The translations under genes were made by a program, and so were the position numbers. From NCBI GenBank assembly GCA_021442885.1, contig JABUVA010000002.1:1-17087 (forward strand): 17,087 bases of DNA, in the 5' to 3' direction. The DNA comes from Methanobrevibacter sp. (GTDB lineage: Archaea > Methanobacteriota > Methanobacteria > Methanobacteriales > Methanobacteriaceae). Positions 14,591-17,087 of this stretch are shown here, in pieces (position 1 is the first letter of the stretch; the number at the start of each line of letters is the position of its first letter). The notes below the pieces were generated by a model that made no database searches, had not been told where the DNA came from, and saw only the letters and a program-made list of their open reading frames with translations.

Positions 14591-17087
14591 TTAATCACCT
14601 TTGGCTCATTAATTGGAATCATAATTTTAAAATGAACTCCATGATCACTATCTACTTGGATTAATTCACCATCAATTTGACTTATAAGGGATGTAATAAT
14701 TTTCCAACCAAGTCCTTTAGAATCTTTAAAATTAAAACCTTCAGGAAAACCAACACCATTATCTTTATATTCTAAAATACATTTATCTCCATCTTTAATT
14801 ACAGATTTTTCAATAATATTTTCTTTATCATTATCAAATTCAAAAGCATATTTAATAGAATTAAATGTTAATTCTGTTAAAATTAATATTAATGGAGTTA
14901 ATGTTTTTAAACTTAAAAATATATCATCGGAATAATTTACAAATTTAATATTTTTATTAAAGTATCCACTAAATATATTTGAATCAAAAGTTTCTAAATA
15001 TTCTTTAATATTTACAGTTTCAAGATCACTAGAACCATATGCTAACTCATGAATCAACGCCATACTGCTTATACGTTTCTTTGTAGAGTCTACAATTCCA
15101 TCTAAATCTCCTTCATGGAATCTCATTTCAAGATTTAACAAACTACTCATTATTTGCAGGTTATTTTTAACTCTATGGTGAACTTCTTTTATTAAAATTG
15201 ATTTTTCTTCATTAATCTTTTTAAGGTGATTTTCATAAAGTTTTGTATTTGAAATGTCTTCAACATATCCAGAAATATCATCGCCGCTTCGTTTAAGGTA
15301 GTATCTAATATATTTCCTTTGGTTTTCATCACCATCTTGCAGGTAATCGATTTCAAAATCTACTTCATCAATTTCTTTTGTCTCAAAGAATTTGGAATAT
15401 AACTCTAAATATTCATCTTTATTAACTATATATTCAATAAATTTATATCTGTCTTTTTCAAACCAATTATCAGTAGAAAGTCCAACAACATCTTCAAAAT
15501 ACTCACTAAAAATAAATCTGGAGTGTGAATTTTTATAGAAAACACCTGATTTAAAGTGTTTACTAATATTATTAAAAGCTGTTACTAATTTTAGATTATC
15601 TTTTTCAGCATACTTAAATCTAGTAATCTCTGAACAAGAAGAAATAAAAGAAATTTTATCTTCGAAATCATCATAAACCATTTTATTATGAACATCTAAA
15701 TATTTCGTATTCCCTTTATTGGTTATAAGTTTAACTTCAACTTTATTTTTAGGATTTTCTGGACTCAAACTATTAATATGGTTTAACAACTCTTCTTTAG
15801 ATTCATCAACTAAACAATCTACTAATAAGTCAAAACTATCAATATAATTTTCTGGAATCTCGGTAATATCATCGTATTCTAAAATTTTAAAAATTTGTGG
15901 AGTCCATTGGTATTTATTACTGTAAGTCTTATAGTATAATGCTGATTTAGTTACATCTTGCATAATATTAATACTTTCCTGTAATTGTTGAAGATTTTTA
16001 TTAAGTATATAATCAACAGTATTATCAGTACATAAATAAGTTATAGACTCTAATTCATCATCCTCATCATAAATAGCAGATAAATATGTATTTACATAGC
16101 GTATCCTGTCAGTTTTAACTATCCTAAATTTACACTCAACAGTTGGATTATCAATTGATAAACGATTATGAGCTTCATCAAGAATATGCAAATCCTCATC
16201 AAGGATTATATCTTTAATATGGAATAAAGTATCACTTAAAGGTGTTAATCCTAAGTAAAAATATAGTTCTCTTGACCATCTGAAAGAGTTTTCTTTAGCA
16301 TTATAAACTAAAGAAAATGTTTGAGATTGTGATTCTTTACTTGCTTCTAATTCATCAAAGTTAAGAAGCATATTTTGATTGTTAAATATATTTAGACCAG
16401 AAACAAAACTAATTTCTACAGCAGGCTCATCATTATAAATTATTCTTCTTGAAATTCCATAATGCTCTTCATTATTTAATTTATTAATAATATGAAAGTC
16501 AATAATATTATCTTTAGAAACATCAACTGTTCTATCAACCATTTCCTGCATAGTTAAATCTAAATGAGTTGAATTATCTTTAAGCTCAGCAACATTTTCA
16601 AAATAATCTACTAACAATCCATCAGGATCTATATTCTTTTCATTTAAAAATTCTAAAAATGCACTATTATATCTTATAATGCGATTACCTCGAACAATAG
16701 CTATTTTTTTAGATGATTCCATATGCTCATCTTTATAAACATTGTTCTCATTATGGTTTATGATAATTTGGCCTTCTTCATAAATAAAAGTAAGTGTGTT
16801 TATAGATTCAATACCTGATTTTAATACCTTTACAGAAACTTCTTGAGCTTCCTGTGTTTCCATAACTTTATTAAAATAATAATACATGAAATCTTTAAAT
16901 TTAGGGAAAATATCACCATAATATCTTCCAATATATTTTTCATCACCAAAAGTTTCTTTAAAAGCTTTTGAGCCAATATATTTAATTAAGAATTCATCAT
17001 TTACAGGTTCAATTAGAATAATATTTTCTCCAAATAAGCTAATTAATTGTTTATTTTTTATTTCAGAGGGTTCTTTAATTTTAGGTC
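14587..17087 (-). CDS. Multi-PAS cytoplasmic sensor histidine kinase (HisKA_2 type), 5'-truncated by the window edge
   Basis: A signal-transduction kinase that should autophosphorylate on histidine and pass the phosphate to a response regulator not present here. The ATG at 16887 is internal: the same frame stays open for 66 further codons to the window edge and encodes PAS-like sequence ([12 protein letters not shown] then K-Y-I-G-S-K-A-F). At least 833 codons are present. Several PAS-like units follow; one shows [13 protein letters not shown] and another [11 protein letters not shown]. The HisKA_2 phosphoacceptor box [11 protein letters not shown] is at 15156-15185, with the His pair at 15175-15180. 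The ATPase domain has [10 protein letters not shown] (N box), D-N-G-V-G-F at 14746-14763 and G-L-G-W. No membrane segment or signal peptide is visible in the part seen, so it probably senses something inside the cell. The 3' end overlaps rdgB by 4 bases. Confidence 0.92.
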   Translation of the reverse strand, partial: PKIKEPSEIKNKQLISLFGENIILIEPVNDEFLIKYIGSKAFKETFGDEKYIGRYYGDIFPKFKDFMYYYFNKVMETQEAQEVSVKVLKSGIESINTLTFIYEEGQIIINHNENNVYKDEHMESSKKIAIVRGNRIIRYNSAFLEFLNEKNIDPDGLLVDYFENVAELKDNSTHLDLTMQEMVDRTVDVSKDNIIDFHIINKLNNEEHYGISRRIIYNDEPAVEISFVSGLNIFNNQNMLLNFDELEASKESQSQTFSLVYNAKENSFRWSRELYFYLGLTPLSDTLFHIKDIILDEDLHILDEAHNRLSIDNPTVECKFRIVKTDRIRYVNTYLSAIYDEDDELESITYLCTDNTVDYILNKNLQQLQESINIMQDVTKSALYYKTYSNKYQWTPQIFKILEYDDITEIPENYIDSFDLLVDCLVDESKEELLNHINSLSPENPKNKVEVKLITNKGNTKYLDVHNKMVYDDFEDKISFISSCSEITRFKYAEKDNLKLVTAFNNISKHFKSGVFYKNSHSRFIFSEYFEDVVGLSTDNWFEKDRYKFIEYIVNKDEYLELYSKFFETKEIDEVDFEIDYLQDGDENQRKYIRYYLKRSGDDISGYVEDISNTKLYENHLKKINEEKSILIKEVHHRVKNNLQIMSSLLNLEMRFHEGDLDGIVDSTKKRISSMALIHELAYGSSDLETVNIKEYLETFDSNIFSGYFNKNIKFVNYSDDIFLSLKTLTPLILILTELTFNSIKYAFEFDNDKENIIEKSVIKDGDKCILEYKDNGVGFPEGFNFKDSKGLGWKIITSLISQIDGELIQVDSDHGVHFKIMIPINEPKVIK
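14594..14599 (-). promoter_or_regulatory. rdgB: Ribosome binding site of rdgB inside the kinase gene
   Basis: GGTGAT lies within the last codons of the kinase, 3 bases before the rdgB ATG. Same site and spacer as acnX. It supports reinitiation or coupled translation across the ATGA overlap. Confidence 0.65.

Noticed and set aside
1..17087. CRISPR array, insertion sequence, prophage or toxin-antitoxin module
   Set aside because: No regularly spaced repeats, terminal inverted repeats with a transposase, phage genes or small paired toxin/antitoxin frames were seen on either strand.

Overview
The window looks like ordinary chromosome from an AT-rich, pseudomurein-walled methanogen of the Methanobacteriales, most likely Methanobrevibacter (Methanosphaera is the main alternative). 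The reasons are the archaeal gene set (archaeal uS15, the Hef helicase-nuclease, a PINA-type ATPase, archaeal aconitase X), a pair of Mur-family ligases expected for pseudomurein, the end of a DUF11-type surface adhesin, and archaeal-style signals (TATA-like boxes, GGAG/GGTGAT ribosome sites, U-rich terminators). Genus is inferred from the sequence alone.

Layout: plus strand 1-4913, minus strand 4916-17087. The plus arm holds the C-terminal end of an adhesin-like protein with a membrane tail, a hairpin/T-tract terminator, then a compact run hisS - hisI - PINA-type PIN/ATPase/KH protein - TIM-barrel metal enzyme. This run meets hef head-on with only 2 bases between the stop codons. The minus arm, read from right to left, starts with a cytoplasmic multi-PAS histidine kinase whose 5' end lies outside the window. 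It continues with an XTP/dITP pyrophosphatase (overlapping by ATGA), ribosomal protein uS15, a DHH/RecJ-like phosphoesterase, the aconitase X large subunit of the archaeal mevalonate pathway, and an uncharacterised helical protein. After an AT-rich gap come two overlapping Mur ligases, then hef.

How the genes work together: hisI (histidine synthesis) and hisS (histidine charging) sit together. PINA, Hef and the DHH nuclease-like protein are all plausible players in replication-fork and recombination repair, so the neighbourhood has a genome-maintenance flavour, although much of the rest is unrelated housekeeping. The two Mur ligases are probably translated as a coupled pair and act in cell-wall peptide assembly. 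One keeps all canonical Mur motifs and carries a MurT-like zinc ribbon; the other has lost several of them.

I see no CRISPR array, transposon, phage gene, tRNA or rRNA, and no clear new defence system. The points most worth a second look are the unequal Mur ligase pair with its zinc ribbon, the Endo IV-like ligand set in the TIM-barrel protein beside DNA-repair genes, the uncharacterised HEPN/DUF4145-like protein, the kinase coupled to a nucleotide-sanitising enzyme, and a small GC-rich patch inside rdgB.
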